DNA of 64,000 nt from Bdellovibrio reynosensis (GCF_022814725.1 NZ_CP093442.1:2170001-2234000); one strand, 5' to 3'. Positions 1-9,106 are shown, counted from the first letter of the stretch. Notes: generated by a model from the sequence alone, not told the origin. Translations and numbers: made by a program.

Positions 1-577
1 TATTGAAAATGTCGTAATCACCATCAGCTTGGTCGATTAACTTGCTTTCAGTCTGAGTCACTTGTGAAGAAAGAAAATTCGCAGAGACTAAGGAAGCTTT
101 ATAACCCACACCCTTCGTGCCCAAACTGTTTTGCCCAACGGCTGCAATTAAACCCGCCACGGCTGTGCCATGACTGTCATCGCTAGCTTTTGGCGCGGCT
201 GTGGCTGAAAGATACGGAAAACCCGTTGTATAATCCTTAGAAACGCCTGTCCGAAGAAAGTTATCAGAAAGATCTTCGTGGGAATCTTCAAGGCCATCAT
301 CTGAAACTAAAACAGTGATGTTCTTTCCAGAATACCCCTCACTCCAAGTGTTTAATAAATTCAGATCGACACCTGCAGTACCAGCTTCTGCTGCAAATAC
401 ACTTTGCGCGCTATTACTTAGGTGCCACGCCAGAGAAATAAACGGATCATCGCCAACCTGACGCTGATTCTTACCTTTAAATCCGTTTTCAGCACAATTT
501 GTAAAGCCCACTGCGGTAACAATACCCATCAGAGACAATGACAATATGGCTTTAGTTTTACGACTAAAATTTATCAT
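1..577 (-). CDS. Kexin/subtilisin-like serine protease (S8), N-terminal part
   Basis: The first 192 residues of a secreted serine endopeptidase are visible; the gene runs off the window's left edge. An N-terminal basic-hydrophobic segment ends in GFTNC, so it may be a lipoprotein, although Asn before the Cys is unusual. A WHL...AGVDLN block is followed by VLVSDDGLEDSHEDL (catalytic Asp93) and DDSHGTAVAGLIAA (catalytic His136), the pattern of the kexin/furin branch of family S8. The catalytic Ser would lie outside the window. No prodomain fits between the signal segment and the catalytic domain. The start codon lies inside the end of the preceding gene (14-base overlap), so the two are probably translationally coupled. 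Family assignment is firm; substrate is unknown. Confidence 0.85.
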   Translation of the reverse strand, partial: MINFSRKTKAILSLSLMGIVTAVGFTNCAENGFKGKNQRQVGDDPFISLAWHLSNSAQSVFAAEAGTAGVDLNLLNTWSEGYSGKNITVLVSDDGLEDSHEDLSDNFLRTGVSKDYTTGFPYLSATAAPKASDDSHGTAVAGLIAAVGQNSLGTKGVGYKASLVSANFLSSQVTQTESKLIDQADGDYDIFN

Positions 578-1274
578 ATTGTCGACTCAATATTTCCAGG
601 CTTACTTGCTCAACGCCTTGATGATGTTTTAGTTCTTGATACAGCTCTGGAAGATCAAAAGGTTCCTGCAAAGCAGTGACGAAATAGGTGCGAATTTTGG
701 GAAAAGACCCAATGATTTTAATGCCGCTTTCTGCACTTAAAAAATCAGCCGACTGGCCTTCTCTAAGCACCACCGTGATTGTGCCTGTCAGGACTCCACC
801 AATATTCAATCGAGGATTCGCAACCACTACAGGAGCTGATGTAGTGAAATTTGTTAAATCCACATTAGCTTCTGATTGAACCAATACAAAACCGCTGATC
901 TCACTGACAATTACTTCATTTGGTGACGTTGCTGCTTTGGGTTTTGCGGTAACACCTTTCCACAGTTTCCACGGCGTATCTGCCAAAAGAGGTATTTTTT
1001 CCAACTCTGCTTTTCCTACTGAAAGCGAAGATACTTTTCTATGTGTTAAAGCTTTATCAATCGTACGGTTAGATACTACTGGTTCATTAGAACTGGTTGA
1101 TGCAGATTCTGTGATCTGAATGGGTTCAGGATTTTCTGCAGCTACAGATGTCACAGATTTAGTATCGCCATTTGAAGATTTTAAAGACGCAGACTTATCG
1201 TTTGTACGTGATAAATACAAAACGACAACTCCCAATAAAATTAGAAAGAAAACCACCGCAAATCGACGTGCCAT
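564..1274 (-). CDS. Membrane-anchored protein with protease-prodomain-like C-terminus
   Basis: A 236-residue protein with one N-terminal membrane segment (about residues 5-21), a Ser/Thr-rich low-complexity linker and a C-terminal globular region. The last ~70 residues run strand (VVLREGQ), helix, strand (KIIGSFPKIRTYFV), helix (DLPELYQELKHHQ), strand (VEQVSLEIL). That order and the hydrophobic pattern resemble the inhibitor I9/fervidolysin-type prodomain that folds and inhibits subtilases. It lies immediately upstream of, and overlaps by 14 bases, the kexin-like protease gene, which lacks its own prodomain. I infer a chaperone or inhibitor supplied in trans. No enzyme motif is seen. The gene is convincing; the prodomain call rests on pattern and context only. 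Confidence 0.7.
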   Translation of the reverse strand: MARRFAVVFFLILLGVVVLYLSRTNDKSASLKSSNGDTKSVTSVAAENPEPIQITESASTSSNEPVVSNRTIDKALTHRKVSSLSVGKAELEKIPLLADTPWKLWKGVTAKPKAATSPNEVIVSEISGFVLVQSEANVDLTNFTTSAPVVVANPRLNIGGVLTGTITVVLREGQSADFLSAESGIKIIGSFPKIRTYFVTALQEPFDLPELYQELKHHQGVEQVSLEILSRQYDKF

Positions 1275-1408
1275 GAGCCTTTAAGTTTAACCAATAAATG
1301 GGTCTACAGCTCACTATTTTCTTCTAGAAATGTTTGAAAAGTATGGAATAACGACGGCGTCCCATTTCGAGACAGACTTTTGTCGCGGAAGTAGCTTCGT
1401 ACCGCAAG

Positions 1409-1906
1409 CTACTCGTTTAATTTTAAAAGGGTGTGCACCGTTTTTTTAAGCTTATCAACATCAAACGGCTTTTTAATATAGTCATCGGCTCCGATCTCGA
1501 AAGCTTTTTTCATGTCTTCTTCAGAAGCTTTTCCAGAAACGAAAACCAACGGAATTTTTTTAAGATCTTTATGTTCTTTAAGAAGTTGGGCTAATTCAAA
1601 ACCATTCACCCACGGAAGACCCACGTCCATCAAAATCAAATCAACAGAGTGATCATCTAGAACCGTTGAAAGCTCCGTCGCATCAGCAGCAAGCTTGGTA
1701 ACGTAGCCTTCAGTTTCAAGAATGCGCTTCATTGCTAAACGCATTGTTTCGTCATCTTCGATAACAAGAATAATCTTAGGATCTAGTTTCTTTTTCGCTT
1801 CACGAAATTGATCTAAAGGAACGACATCTTGCCCAGCGATGCGGGCCTTGGTCATCTTTTCGATCTTATCTACTAAATCCTTGGTGTTAATTCTTTTATC
1901 CTTCAT
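1409..1906 (-). CDS. Single-domain response regulator
   Basis: A 165-residue protein. A basic, helical N-terminal extension of about 45 residues precedes one receiver domain. The acidic pair is in VIEDDE (residues 48-53), the phosphoacceptor is Asp94 in LILMDVGLP, the switch Ser is in FVSGK, and the conserved Lys is in YIKKPF. There is no output domain, so it should act as a phosphorylated adaptor or as part of a phosphorelay. It starts seven bases after the thioredoxin reductase gene, so the two are probably cotranscribed, which hints at a redox link but does not prove one. A short inverted repeat (1390-1413) spans its stop codon but is not followed by a T-run. Confidence 0.85.
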   Translation of the reverse strand: MKDKRINTKDLVDKIEKMTKARIAGQDVVPLDQFREAKKKLDPKIILVIEDDETMRLAMKRILETEGYVTKLAADATELSTVLDDHSVDLILMDVGLPWVNGFELAQLLKEHKDLKKIPLVFVSGKASEEDMKKAFEIGADDYIKKPFDVDKLKKTVHTLLKLNE

Positions 1907-1913
1907 AGCATCC

Positions 1914-2858
1914 TTAGTGTGAAGCTTGTGCCTCTAACCATCTTTCCGCATCAATGGCCGCCATGCAACCAGTACCTGCAGCAGTGATAGCTTGACGATA
2001 TACATGGTCCTGAACGTCCCCAGCCGCAAACACCCCTGGTACATTAGTATAAGTGGTATTTGGTTGAGTTACCAAATAGCCCGTCTCATTCATGTCCAAC
2101 ATACCTTTAAAAAGGTCTGTATTTGGCTTATGGCCGATAGCTAGGAATAAACCGGTCACAGGAAGGGTCTTTTCACCACCTTCAACAATGTTTCTGATTT
2201 TAGCACCTGTCATGCTTTTACCATCGCCCAAAACTTCAGTAACTTCCGTGTTCCAGATGACTTCCACTTTTGGATTTTTCATTGCTCTTTCAGCCATGAT
2301 TTTTGAAGCACGGAAATGATCGCGACGGTGAATTAAATAAACTTTGCTAGCAAAACGAGTCAGGAACTGGGCTTCTTCCATTGCCGTATCACCACCGCCA
2401 ACAACCGCGATTTCTTGATTACGGAAGAAAGCTCCGTCACAAGTCGCACAAGCCGATACACCTCGGTTAGCGTATTGTTTTTCAGATGGAAGACCCAAGT
2501 ACTTCGCACTAGCACCAGTCGAAATAATGATCGATTTTGCTAAGTATAATTTCTCGCCAACCCAAACCTTGAATGGACGTTGAGAGAAATCAACTTTCGT
2601 AACATTGCGAGTGATAAAACGAGTGCCAAAGCGCTCTGCTTGTTTTCGCATGACGGAAATCAAATCAGGACCTGTGATTCCGTGATCAAAGCCAGGGAAG
2701 TTTTCAACTTCAGTCGTGGTCATAAGCTGACCGCCGGCCTCTTCCCCTTCAATCATCAATGGCTCTAAATTAGCGCGAGAGGTATAAATAGCAGAAGTTA
2801 GACCTGCAGGGCCTGAACCGATAATGATTACGTTTTCAATTTTTTGATCTTCAGTCAT
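1914..2858 (-). CDS. trxB: Thioredoxin reductase
   Basis: A 314-residue flavoprotein of the usual length for bacterial low-molecular-weight thioredoxin reductase, which passes electrons from NADPH through FAD to thioredoxin in the cytoplasm. Seen: the FAD-binding GSGPAGLTSAIYTSRA near the N-terminus; the redox-active CATC (Cys137/Cys140) followed by DG; the NADPH-binding GGGDTAMEEA; and the C-terminal FAD motif GVFAAGDVQD. The downstream response regulator begins seven bases after its stop. It is divergent from the ferredoxin gene, with under 100 bases between the two starts, which must hold both promoters. Confidence 0.95.
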   Translation of the reverse strand: MTEDQKIENVIIIGSGPAGLTSAIYTSRANLEPLMIEGEEAGGQLMTTTEVENFPGFDHGITGPDLISVMRKQAERFGTRFITRNVTKVDFSQRPFKVWVGEKLYLAKSIIISTGASAKYLGLPSEKQYANRGVSACATCDGAFFRNQEIAVVGGGDTAMEEAQFLTRFASKVYLIHRRDHFRASKIMAERAMKNPKVEVIWNTEVTEVLGDGKSMTGAKIRNIVEGGEKTLPVTGLFLAIGHKPNTDLFKGMLDMNETGYLVTQPNTTYTNVPGVFAAGDVQDHVYRQAITAAGTGCMAAIDAERWLEAQASH

Positions 2859-2954
2859 AGAATCCTCGTTTTAAGCGGGCCTAGGCTACCAACAAACATG
2901 GGGCTTTTCATTAGTTCTTTGCACGTTTTGGACTGCGTCAGCTACAATGGCAGC

Positions 2955-3242
2955 ATGCCCCAAATCAGCTTTGCAAAAAACCGAGCCCCCCTTGACGTTT
3001 CCACCGGGGAAAACCTTATGGAAGCCCTCTTAAAAGCGGGTCTTCCGGTCGCCTCTAGTTGTAACGGTGATGGCGTTTGCGCAAAATGCAAGGTCATGAT
3101 TATCGAAGGAAACGAGAACCTTTCCCCTCCAAATGAAACTGAAGCGTTTTTACAAGAGAAAAACTCATTACCGAATACAACGCGCATCAGCTGCCAAGTT
3201 CAAATTCTTGGCCCCATCAAAGTGGATACAACTTACTGGTAG
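2955..3242 (+). CDS. [2Fe-2S] ferredoxin
   Basis: A 95-residue ferredoxin with the cluster ligands Cys-X5-Cys-X2-Cys (SSCNGDGVCAKC) and a fourth Cys near the C-terminus (RISCQV), matching the plant/vertebrate-type [2Fe-2S] fold. It should carry electrons in the cytoplasm; its partner is not evident. I start it at the ATG giving MPQISF, because the longer reading frame upstream would overlap the start of the divergent trxB and adds no conserved sequence. There is no clear ribosome binding site. The stop codon abuts the stop of the convergent gene that follows. Confidence 0.85.
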   Translation: MPQISFAKNRAPLDVSTGENLMEALLKAGLPVASSCNGDGVCAKCKVMIIEGNENLSPPNETEAFLQEKNSLPNTTRISCQVQILGPIKVDTTYW

Positions 3243-3542
3243 TTATAAATTGGTTTTTTGTTGAAACGGAATTCCAGGAGAGACGGACTCATCCTCAGGT
3301 TTATCTTTGCGCACCGGAGTCGCCACGCGCTTAGGACATTCCTCGCCCTCAAGATGGCGTAAATAGATGTTTCGGCCTGCACCTTTTTCTCTGTTGCCAT
3401 AGCAAGGCACCATGGAACCTCTAAGAACAGAATAAGGTTCCGCAGGCGCTATATATTCAGAACTTTCCATCGGAGGAGCTGCAACCGCAAAACTGGTTGC
3501 TGCAAAAACGAAAATCAGCAGGGGATTTTTCAGAGATTTCAT
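3243..3542 (-). CDS. Small secreted protein of unknown function
   Basis: A 99-residue protein with a signal peptide (MKSLKN then a hydrophobic core ending SFAVAA) and a mature part rich in Pro, Glu and Lys with two Cys. The start at MKSLKN is chosen because a GGAGG lies five bases before it (3548-3552); a start four codons further upstream would bury that site. It is convergent with and abuts the ferredoxin gene. I do not recognise a family. Confidence 0.65.
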   Translation of the reverse strand: MKSLKNPLLIFVFAATSFAVAAPPMESSEYIAPAEPYSVLRGSMVPCYGNREKGAGRNIYLRHLEGEECPKRVATPVRKDKPEDESVSPGIPFQQKTNL

Positions 3543-3617
3543 GGCAACCTCCACTTATCTATTCTAAACGAGATTGCCATTGTCGCGATGATTTGTGCTA
3601 AAGAACGCTAGACTGGA

Positions 3618-4316
3618 CTAAACCTTTTGCAAGCGAACCAAGTTGATCTTGATTCCTTCGCGCAAAAAGATTTTTTCAAATGCAGTTTCAAAATTTTCGC
3701 TCTTCATTTCAGAGTTATGAAGATCTTGAGTTTCAAAAATGATTTTATACGGAGACTGACGGATTTCATCCATCGCCCACAAGAAATAAACCAAAGAATC
3801 AGTTTTAAAATTGATGAATGAACCAGGCTTTTGCAGGCGGTGCAAGATTTCTAAGTTCTGTTTGCACACGAAGCGGTTTTTAGGTTTCTTTGGCGAAGTC
3901 CATGGATCCGGAAAGTGAATGTAGACATTGTCTAACTCACCTTCATTGAAAAGTTCTTCGATATTGAAAGCATGAAAGCGCGCGATCGCCGCGTTCTTAC
4001 AACCATCATTTAAGGCGCGACGGATAGATTGAACTAGCGGCTTATATTTTAACTCTAATCCAACCAACATGCGATTTGGGTTGGTTTTTGCGTGATGAGC
4101 AAAGTAAGTCCCGTTGCCTGTTCCTACTTCCAAATCCATCGGCAGGTTTTCTTCAACTTTGAAAATCTCTGAACGCCATTTGCCTTTGTTCAGAGGCGCT
4201 CTGACTTCGTCAAAAGCGACGTGGGAAAATTCACCGTTTAATGCCAGCGTGTAGGCATTTTGGTTTGGAAGGTCTTTAGTTACATTAATTCTTCTGCGAG
4301 GAATCGGGCTTGTCAT
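3618..4316 (-). CDS. trmB: tRNA (guanine-N7-)-methyltransferase
   Basis: A 232-residue SAM-dependent methyltransferase that modifies G46 in the variable loop of tRNAs. The SAM-binding region is EVGTGNGTYFAHHA, followed by GLELKYKPL, and the diagnostic TrmB motif IHFPDPW with following basic residues is present. Length fits the family. Its start lies 32 bases inside the end of the CDF exporter gene, so translation may be coupled despite unrelated functions. Confidence 0.93.
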   Translation of the reverse strand: MTSPIPRRRINVTKDLPNQNAYTLALNGEFSHVAFDEVRAPLNKGKWRSEIFKVEENLPMDLEVGTGNGTYFAHHAKTNPNRMLVGLELKYKPLVQSIRRALNDGCKNAAIARFHAFNIEELFNEGELDNVYIHFPDPWTSPKKPKNRFVCKQNLEILHRLQKPGSFINFKTDSLVYFLWAMDEIRQSPYKIIFETQDLHNSEMKSENFETAFEKIFLREGIKINLVRLQKV

Positions 4317-5325
4317 AGGGCCCTTGATTAGTCGGACGAGGGCCTCCGGTCAAGCTTTTCACCGTCGGAAGGCGCAACTCCTGAAACGGCAGCTGCCTTA
4401 TTGGGCAATTTGGCATGTCGCAAATCTGGCAGTAGGATTTTTTACAGGGGTCCAAGTGAAACGCCAACTCCCCGTCAAATTCATAATCCCGCACGACTTC
4501 ACTTTCATAGTTATGAGTGAAACTATGAACCTCTGCTACATCCCAATATTCCGGTACAACCAAGTGGGCATCGACGTGATGAAATCGTCCAGAACGAATG
4601 ATGCGCAGATTATGAATTTCAATAACACCGGGTTTGCGATTTTTTCGAATGGAAGTAGCAAGATCTTCAAGCACATTTTCATCTTGTTCGTCCATTAGCA
4701 CACCCAAAGATTCGCGACTGATTTTGTAGCCAGAATAAGCTAAGTGCGCACCCACTAAAATCGCAATCAATGGATCGATCCAAGTTTTGCCAGTCACTAA
4801 AACCAACACTAAGCCTACCATCACACCCACTGTCGTCAGTACGTCAGACATGACATGGGCTCCACTGGCTTTTAAAGCTTCTGACTTATGGGATTTACCG
4901 ACACGCTTAAGATAAAGTCCTAAGAATAAATTCACTAACGCTGCAGCACCGACGATCCATAAACCTGTTTCCAACTGACGTGGTGGTTCTTGGTAGAAAA
5001 GCGCTTTCGCACTTTCACCGATAATCATGATCGCGGCAAAAAAGATCAAACCACCTTCAAACGCAGAAGAAAAAGATTCAGCCTTGCCGTGTCCATAGGG
5101 ATGATTGTGATCTGCGGGAATTGCCGCAAAACGAATGACAAAAAGAGCCACCGCTGAAGCGATTACATTCACGATACTTTCTAAGGCATCTGACAAAACC
5201 GCAGTGGAGCCTGTAATGCGATAAGCACCAACCTTAAAAAGAAACACGAGGAGACTGACAATAACAGAAACCCACGCGGCACTTGTTCTAATTTTTTCGG
5301 CATCACTAGTAGAGGTATCAACCAT
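4285..5325 (-). CDS. Cation diffusion facilitator metal exporter
   Basis: A 346-residue inner-membrane transporter of the CDF family (FieF/ZitB type), exchanging Zn2+, Fe2+ or another divalent cation for protons. About six transmembrane helices are visible. Metal-site motifs are SDALESIVNV (helix 2) and DHNHPYGHGKAE (loop/helix 3), with HVMSDVLTT in helix 5. The cytoplasmic C-terminal domain (IEIHNLRIIRSGRFHHVDAHL) is typical. The tail is less usual: DPCKKSYCQICDMPNCP packs four Cys into about 14 residues, a likely extra metal site. It overlaps the start of trmB. Metal specificity cannot be read from the sequence. Confidence 0.88.
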   Translation of the reverse strand: MVDTSTSDAEKIRTSAAWVSVIVSLLVFLFKVGAYRITGSTAVLSDALESIVNVIASAVALFVIRFAAIPADHNHPYGHGKAESFSSAFEGGLIFFAAIMIIGESAKALFYQEPPRQLETGLWIVGAAALVNLFLGLYLKRVGKSHKSEALKASGAHVMSDVLTTVGVMVGLVLVLVTGKTWIDPLIAILVGAHLAYSGYKISRESLGVLMDEQDENVLEDLATSIRKNRKPGVIEIHNLRIIRSGRFHHVDAHLVVPEYWDVAEVHSFTHNYESEVVRDYEFDGELAFHLDPCKKSYCQICDMPNCPIRQLPFQELRLPTVKSLTGGPRPTNQGPYDKPDSSQKN

Positions 5326-5370
5326 GTACTAAGGGTTTCTGATCCCTCAGTCTTCGTCAATATTTAAGAA

Positions 5371-6372
5371 TTAACCTGCAGCTTTACGGCGTTTTTGTGG
5401 CGCGTTTTTAAGCTCAACCACAGGCGCAGCTTCGGGTTTGTAGGAACAAACTTTATTACGGCCACCACGTTTTGCTTCATACAAAGCATGGTCAGCTCTG
5501 CGAACTAATTCGCGGGCGCTGATATTTTCACCGGGAATAGTAATGGCAAAACCCAATGATGCCGTCAGCTTGATTGAATCATCACCGTTTTTAAATAAGG
5601 TTTTTTCGATATTTTCACGAAGGCGCTCACAGAAATGCTGTGCACCTTGAGCATTCGTTTCCGTTAAAACCATCAAGAATTCGTCACCACCATATCGGGC
5701 AGGAATATCAATGTTTCGGGTATTCGCACGAATAATTTTGCCCACTTCAGAAAGCACGTAACTTCCAAATAAATGATCATGACCGTCATTCACAGTTTTA
5801 AAATAATCCATGTCCATCATCACCACGCACACGTCACGACTAAAGCGACGTCCACGCTCCATCTCGAAATCCAGGCGATGATATAACGAGCGCATGTTGT
5901 ACAAACCCGTAAGGTCGTCAGTATCAACCAACTCTTTTAGTTTTTCATTGGCGTAAACAAGTTGCTCAGTCAAATCACGCAAACGCAATTGTGTGCGGAT
6001 ACGGGCCAGTAGTTCTAAGGGAACGAAAGGTTTTACGATGTAATCATCCGCTCCGGAATCAAGAGCCTCAATAATCGCTTCAGTACTGGAATTCTCAGAT
6101 ACGAAAACGCAGGAAATATGGGAAAGTCGAGATCGCATCGCCTTTAGTACGCGAAGTCCCGCCATTGAAGGCGCCATCCAATCCAAAATAACAACGTGCG
6201 GAATCCACGATTCCACAAGCTTATGGGCCTCGGCTTCGGAAGTGACACCACGGGCGTCATATCCTTCCCAGCGCAAAGGCTCCAAAAGGATCTCTAAGCT
6301 ATCCTTGTCGTCATCGATCACTAGGACACGACGACTTTTAGGTTGTTTAAAGCTGTTGCTATCAAAACTCAT
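5371..6372 (-). CDS. PleD-like response regulator with diguanylate cyclase (REC-GGDEF)
   Basis: A 333-residue signalling protein. Residues 15-130 form a receiver domain with acidic residues at 20-22, phosphoacceptor Asp64 (VILDWMAPS) and Lys114 (VKPF). Residues ~150-320 form a GGDEF domain with intact GGDEF at 228-232, so it should make cyclic di-GMP. An RxxD product-inhibition site (Arg219-Asp222) sits five residues before GGDEF, as in feedback-inhibited cyclases. It is monocistronic here with no adjacent kinase. Cyclic di-GMP controls the lifestyle switch in Bdellovibrio, but linking this protein to that is inference. Confidence 0.92.
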   Translation of the reverse strand: MSFDSNSFKQPKSRRVLVIDDDKDSLEILLEPLRWEGYDARGVTSEAEAHKLVESWIPHVVILDWMAPSMAGLRVLKAMRSRLSHISCVFVSENSSTEAIIEALDSGADDYIVKPFVPLELLARIRTQLRLRDLTEQLVYANEKLKELVDTDDLTGLYNMRSLYHRLDFEMERGRRFSRDVCVVMMDMDYFKTVNDGHDHLFGSYVLSEVGKIIRANTRNIDIPARYGGDEFLMVLTETNAQGAQHFCERLRENIEKTLFKNGDDSIKLTASLGFAITIPGENISARELVRRADHALYEAKRGGRNKVCSYKPEAAPVVELKNAPQKRRKAAG

Positions 6373-6575
6373 ACTACATACCAGTGTAACTTGAGCTTAT
6401 CTCATCGGTTAACGCTGGGATTTATTGAGTCTAAAATCTAATCAAAGGCCGTGGAGACATAATTTCCCGGACCTAAGGCGCGCCCCATACTGCGCTAGTA
6501 TATTCGTTGTATTAAAAAGCCTTTTTAGTTATCTAAATAGCAGTGAATTTTTTGTTCTAAATAAGGGATGTAACA

Positions 6576-8972
6576 ATGAGTTTGAACTTCACTGAAATCG
6601 AAGCAAAGTGGCAGAAGAAATGGGACGAAAGTAAGGCTTTCAAAGCTGAAGATAATAGTCAAAAACCTAAATATTATGCCCTCGATATGTTCCCCTACCC
6701 ATCGGGTTCAGGCCTGCACATTGGTCACATGGCCTCTTACACTCCTGGCGATATTATTTCACGCTATAAGCGCGTGAACGGATTCAACGTTCTTCACCCA
6801 ATGGGCTATGATGCTTTCGGTTTACCTGCTGAACAGTACGCGATTCAAACTGGCATTCATCCAGCTCTTACAACTCGCAAGGCGATTGAAAGCTTCCGCA
6901 AAACTTTGCAGTCTTTCGGTTTTAGTTTTGACTGGAGCCGCGAGATTTCCACATGTGAGCCTGAATACTACAAATGGACTCAATTTATTTTCTTAAAACT
7001 TTATGAGCGTGGACTTGCATACCAAAAAGAAGTTCCAGTGAACTGGTGCCCGGCTTTAAAAACTGTTTTAGCCAATGACGAAGTTATTGATGGTAAGTCA
7101 GAGCGCGGCGGTCACCCGGTTATCCGCGTTCCAATGAAACAGTGGATGCTTAAAATCACTGATTACGCTGAAAGATTATTAAACGACCTAGATAAACTTG
7201 ATTGGCCAGAACGCACTAAAGAGGGTCAACGCAACTGGATCGGAAAAAGTGAAGGCGCTAGAGTAACGTTCAAAGTAGATGGACATGGGGATTCATTTGA
7301 AGTCTTCACTACCCGCCCTGACACTTTATTTGGCGTCACTTTCATGGTGATGGCGCCAGAACATCCACTAGTGAAAAAGATTGCTTCATCAGCGCAAGCA
7401 AAAGCTGTTGAAGAATACATCTTTGCAACTTCTAAAAAATCTGAAGTGGATCGTAAAGCAACTACAGAAAAAACGGGTGTCTTCACTGGTGCCCACGCTG
7501 TTCACCCAATCACGGGCGAAAAAATTCAAATCTGGATTGCTGACTACGTATTAATGGATTACGGCACAGGCGCTATCATGGCTGTTCCGGGTCATGACGC
7601 TCGTGACTTTGAATTTGCGACGAAATTCCAAATTCAAATCAAACGCGTTCTTGAAGGTGGCGATACTTTGCCATTTGAAGGCGAAGGCACTTTGATCAAT
7701 TCAGATTTCCTTAATGGCCTTTCACAAAAAGACGCCATCAAACAAATGTTGTCCCACTTAGAAGCTAAAAAACTGGGTGTACGTGAAGTTCAGTACAAAC
7801 TTCGCGACTGGTTATTCAGCCGTCAACGTTACTGGGGCGAGCCGTTCCCGATCGTGCAGTTTGCTGATGGCAGCCGTGGCGTTCCTGTAAATGAACTTCC
7901 GGTGATTTTGCCAGAAGTGGCTGATTACGAACCAGCGGATACAGGTGAAGCTCCCCTAGCAAGAAACACAGACTGGGTTCGTTATATATCTGCTGACGGA
8001 AAAGAAGGTCGCCGCGAAACTGACACTATGCCAGGCGCTGCCGGATCTTCTTGGTATTTCCTAAGATACATTGATCCACACAACTCGGAAGCTCCATTCA
8101 GCCCTGAAGCTGAAAAATACTGGATGCCAGTGGATCTTTATGTTGGGGGACCAGAACATACGGTCGGCCACTTGCTATATTCAAGATTTTGGATGAAGGT
8201 TCTTTTTGACTGCGGTTTAGTGACCCATGATGAGCCATTTAAAAAACTGGCTCACCAAGGAATGATCCTCGGTCCTGATGGCGAAAAAATGTCGAAATCC
8301 CGCGGCAATGTAATTTCTCCGGAAGACATTGCAAAAACCCACGGCGCGGATGCGATGAGAACATTTATCAGCTTCATGGGGCCCGTTGATAAAGACAAAC
8401 CTTGGGCACCAACTGGCATTGACGGCGTGAAGCGCTTCTTGGATCGCGTTTCTCGTTTGGTGGTGAACGATGAAGGTCAGTATGTGGCAACGAAAGACGC
8501 CTTAACAGAAGACATTCAGAAATTAGTTCACAAAACGATTAAAAAAGTCACAGACGATATCGAGTCTATGGGCTTTAACACCGCCATCAGCGCCATGATG
8601 ATCTTGGTGAACGAGCTTTACAAAACGGAATGCCGTTCTGAGTTGGCTCTGAAACCGCTTGTGCAAATCCTGGCTCCTTTCGCGCCTCATTTGGCCGAAG
8701 AGCTTTGGGAAAAAATGGGTGGCGAGGGACTTTGCTCTTTGGCTCCATGGCCAAAATATGATAGTAACCTCGTCGCTGATGACACTGTGACAATGGGCGT
8801 GCAAGTTAACGGAAAAATGCGCGGCACTATTGAAATTGCGCTTACTGCTTCTGAACAAGAAGCCGTGGCAGCGGCCTTGGCCGTTTCGACAATTTCCTCA
8901 GTTTTGGCTGGAAAAAATCCCGACAAGGTGATTTATAAGGCCGGAAGAATTTTGAATTTGATCGTTAAGTAA
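6576..8972 (+). CDS. leuS: Leucyl-tRNA synthetase
   Basis: A 798-residue class I aminoacyl-tRNA synthetase charging tRNA-Leu. Seen: the ATP-binding HIGH (GLHIGHMASYTPGD) near residue 48, a CP1 editing domain (FTTRPDTLFGVTFMVMAPEHP, then AVPGHDARDFEFA), the Leu-specific ARRY-like block LFSRQRYWGEPFP, and KMSKSRGN. The C-terminal anticodon-binding and tail regions are present; total length is a little below the E. coli protein. The stop is followed within 12 bases by the structured repeat at 8984-9106, then by speA in the same direction. Confidence 0.97.
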   Translation: MSLNFTEIEAKWQKKWDESKAFKAEDNSQKPKYYALDMFPYPSGSGLHIGHMASYTPGDIISRYKRVNGFNVLHPMGYDAFGLPAEQYAIQTGIHPALTTRKAIESFRKTLQSFGFSFDWSREISTCEPEYYKWTQFIFLKLYERGLAYQKEVPVNWCPALKTVLANDEVIDGKSERGGHPVIRVPMKQWMLKITDYAERLLNDLDKLDWPERTKEGQRNWIGKSEGARVTFKVDGHGDSFEVFTTRPDTLFGVTFMVMAPEHPLVKKIASSAQAKAVEEYIFATSKKSEVDRKATTEKTGVFTGAHAVHPITGEKIQIWIADYVLMDYGTGAIMAVPGHDARDFEFATKFQIQIKRVLEGGDTLPFEGEGTLINSDFLNGLSQKDAIKQMLSHLEAKKLGVREVQYKLRDWLFSRQRYWGEPFPIVQFADGSRGVPVNELPVILPEVADYEPADTGEAPLARNTDWVRYISADGKEGRRETDTMPGAAGSSWYFLRYIDPHNSEAPFSPEAEKYWMPVDLYVGGPEHTVGHLLYSRFWMKVLFDCGLVTHDEPFKKLAHQGMILGPDGEKMSKSRGNVISPEDIAKTHGADAMRTFISFMGPVDKDKPWAPTGIDGVKRFLDRVSRLVVNDEGQYVATKDALTEDIQKLVHKTIKKVTDDIESMGFNTAISAMMILVNELYKTECRSELALKPLVQILAPFAPHLAEELWEKMGGEGLCSLAPWPKYDSNLVADDTVTMGVQVNGKMRGTIEIALTASEQEAVAAALAVSTISSVLAGKNPDKVIYKAGRILNLIVK

Positions 8973-8983
8973 ACAATTATCGA

Positions 8984-9106
8984 GGCCGATCAAAAAGGTT
9001 CAGATGCAAGGCGGAGGATCTTTCGCGAAACGCAGGCGTGCTGGTAGCACGTCGGAGAGAAGCGAAAGACCGCACAACGCAGTCAGATGGGCCTTTTTCA
9101 GCGGCC
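8984..9106 (+). repeat. Structured dispersed repeat, copy A
   Basis: One of three ~123-base elements in the window, all in the same orientation. It folds into one long interrupted hairpin: outer GGCCG/CGGCC (8984-8988 with 9102-9106), then an A-rich arm paired with GGGCCTTTTT, a CTTTCGC/GCGAAAG stem (9020-9026 with 9062-9068), and an apical GTGCT/AGCAC stem with a three-base loop (9038-9050). Unpaired conserved blocks include GCAAGGCGGAGG, TCGGAGAGAAG and ACAACGCAGTC. It fills the leuS-speA gap and ends just before the speA ribosome binding site, so it could act as a terminator, attenuator or leader. Repeat and fold are directly visible; function is unknown. Confidence 0.9.
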
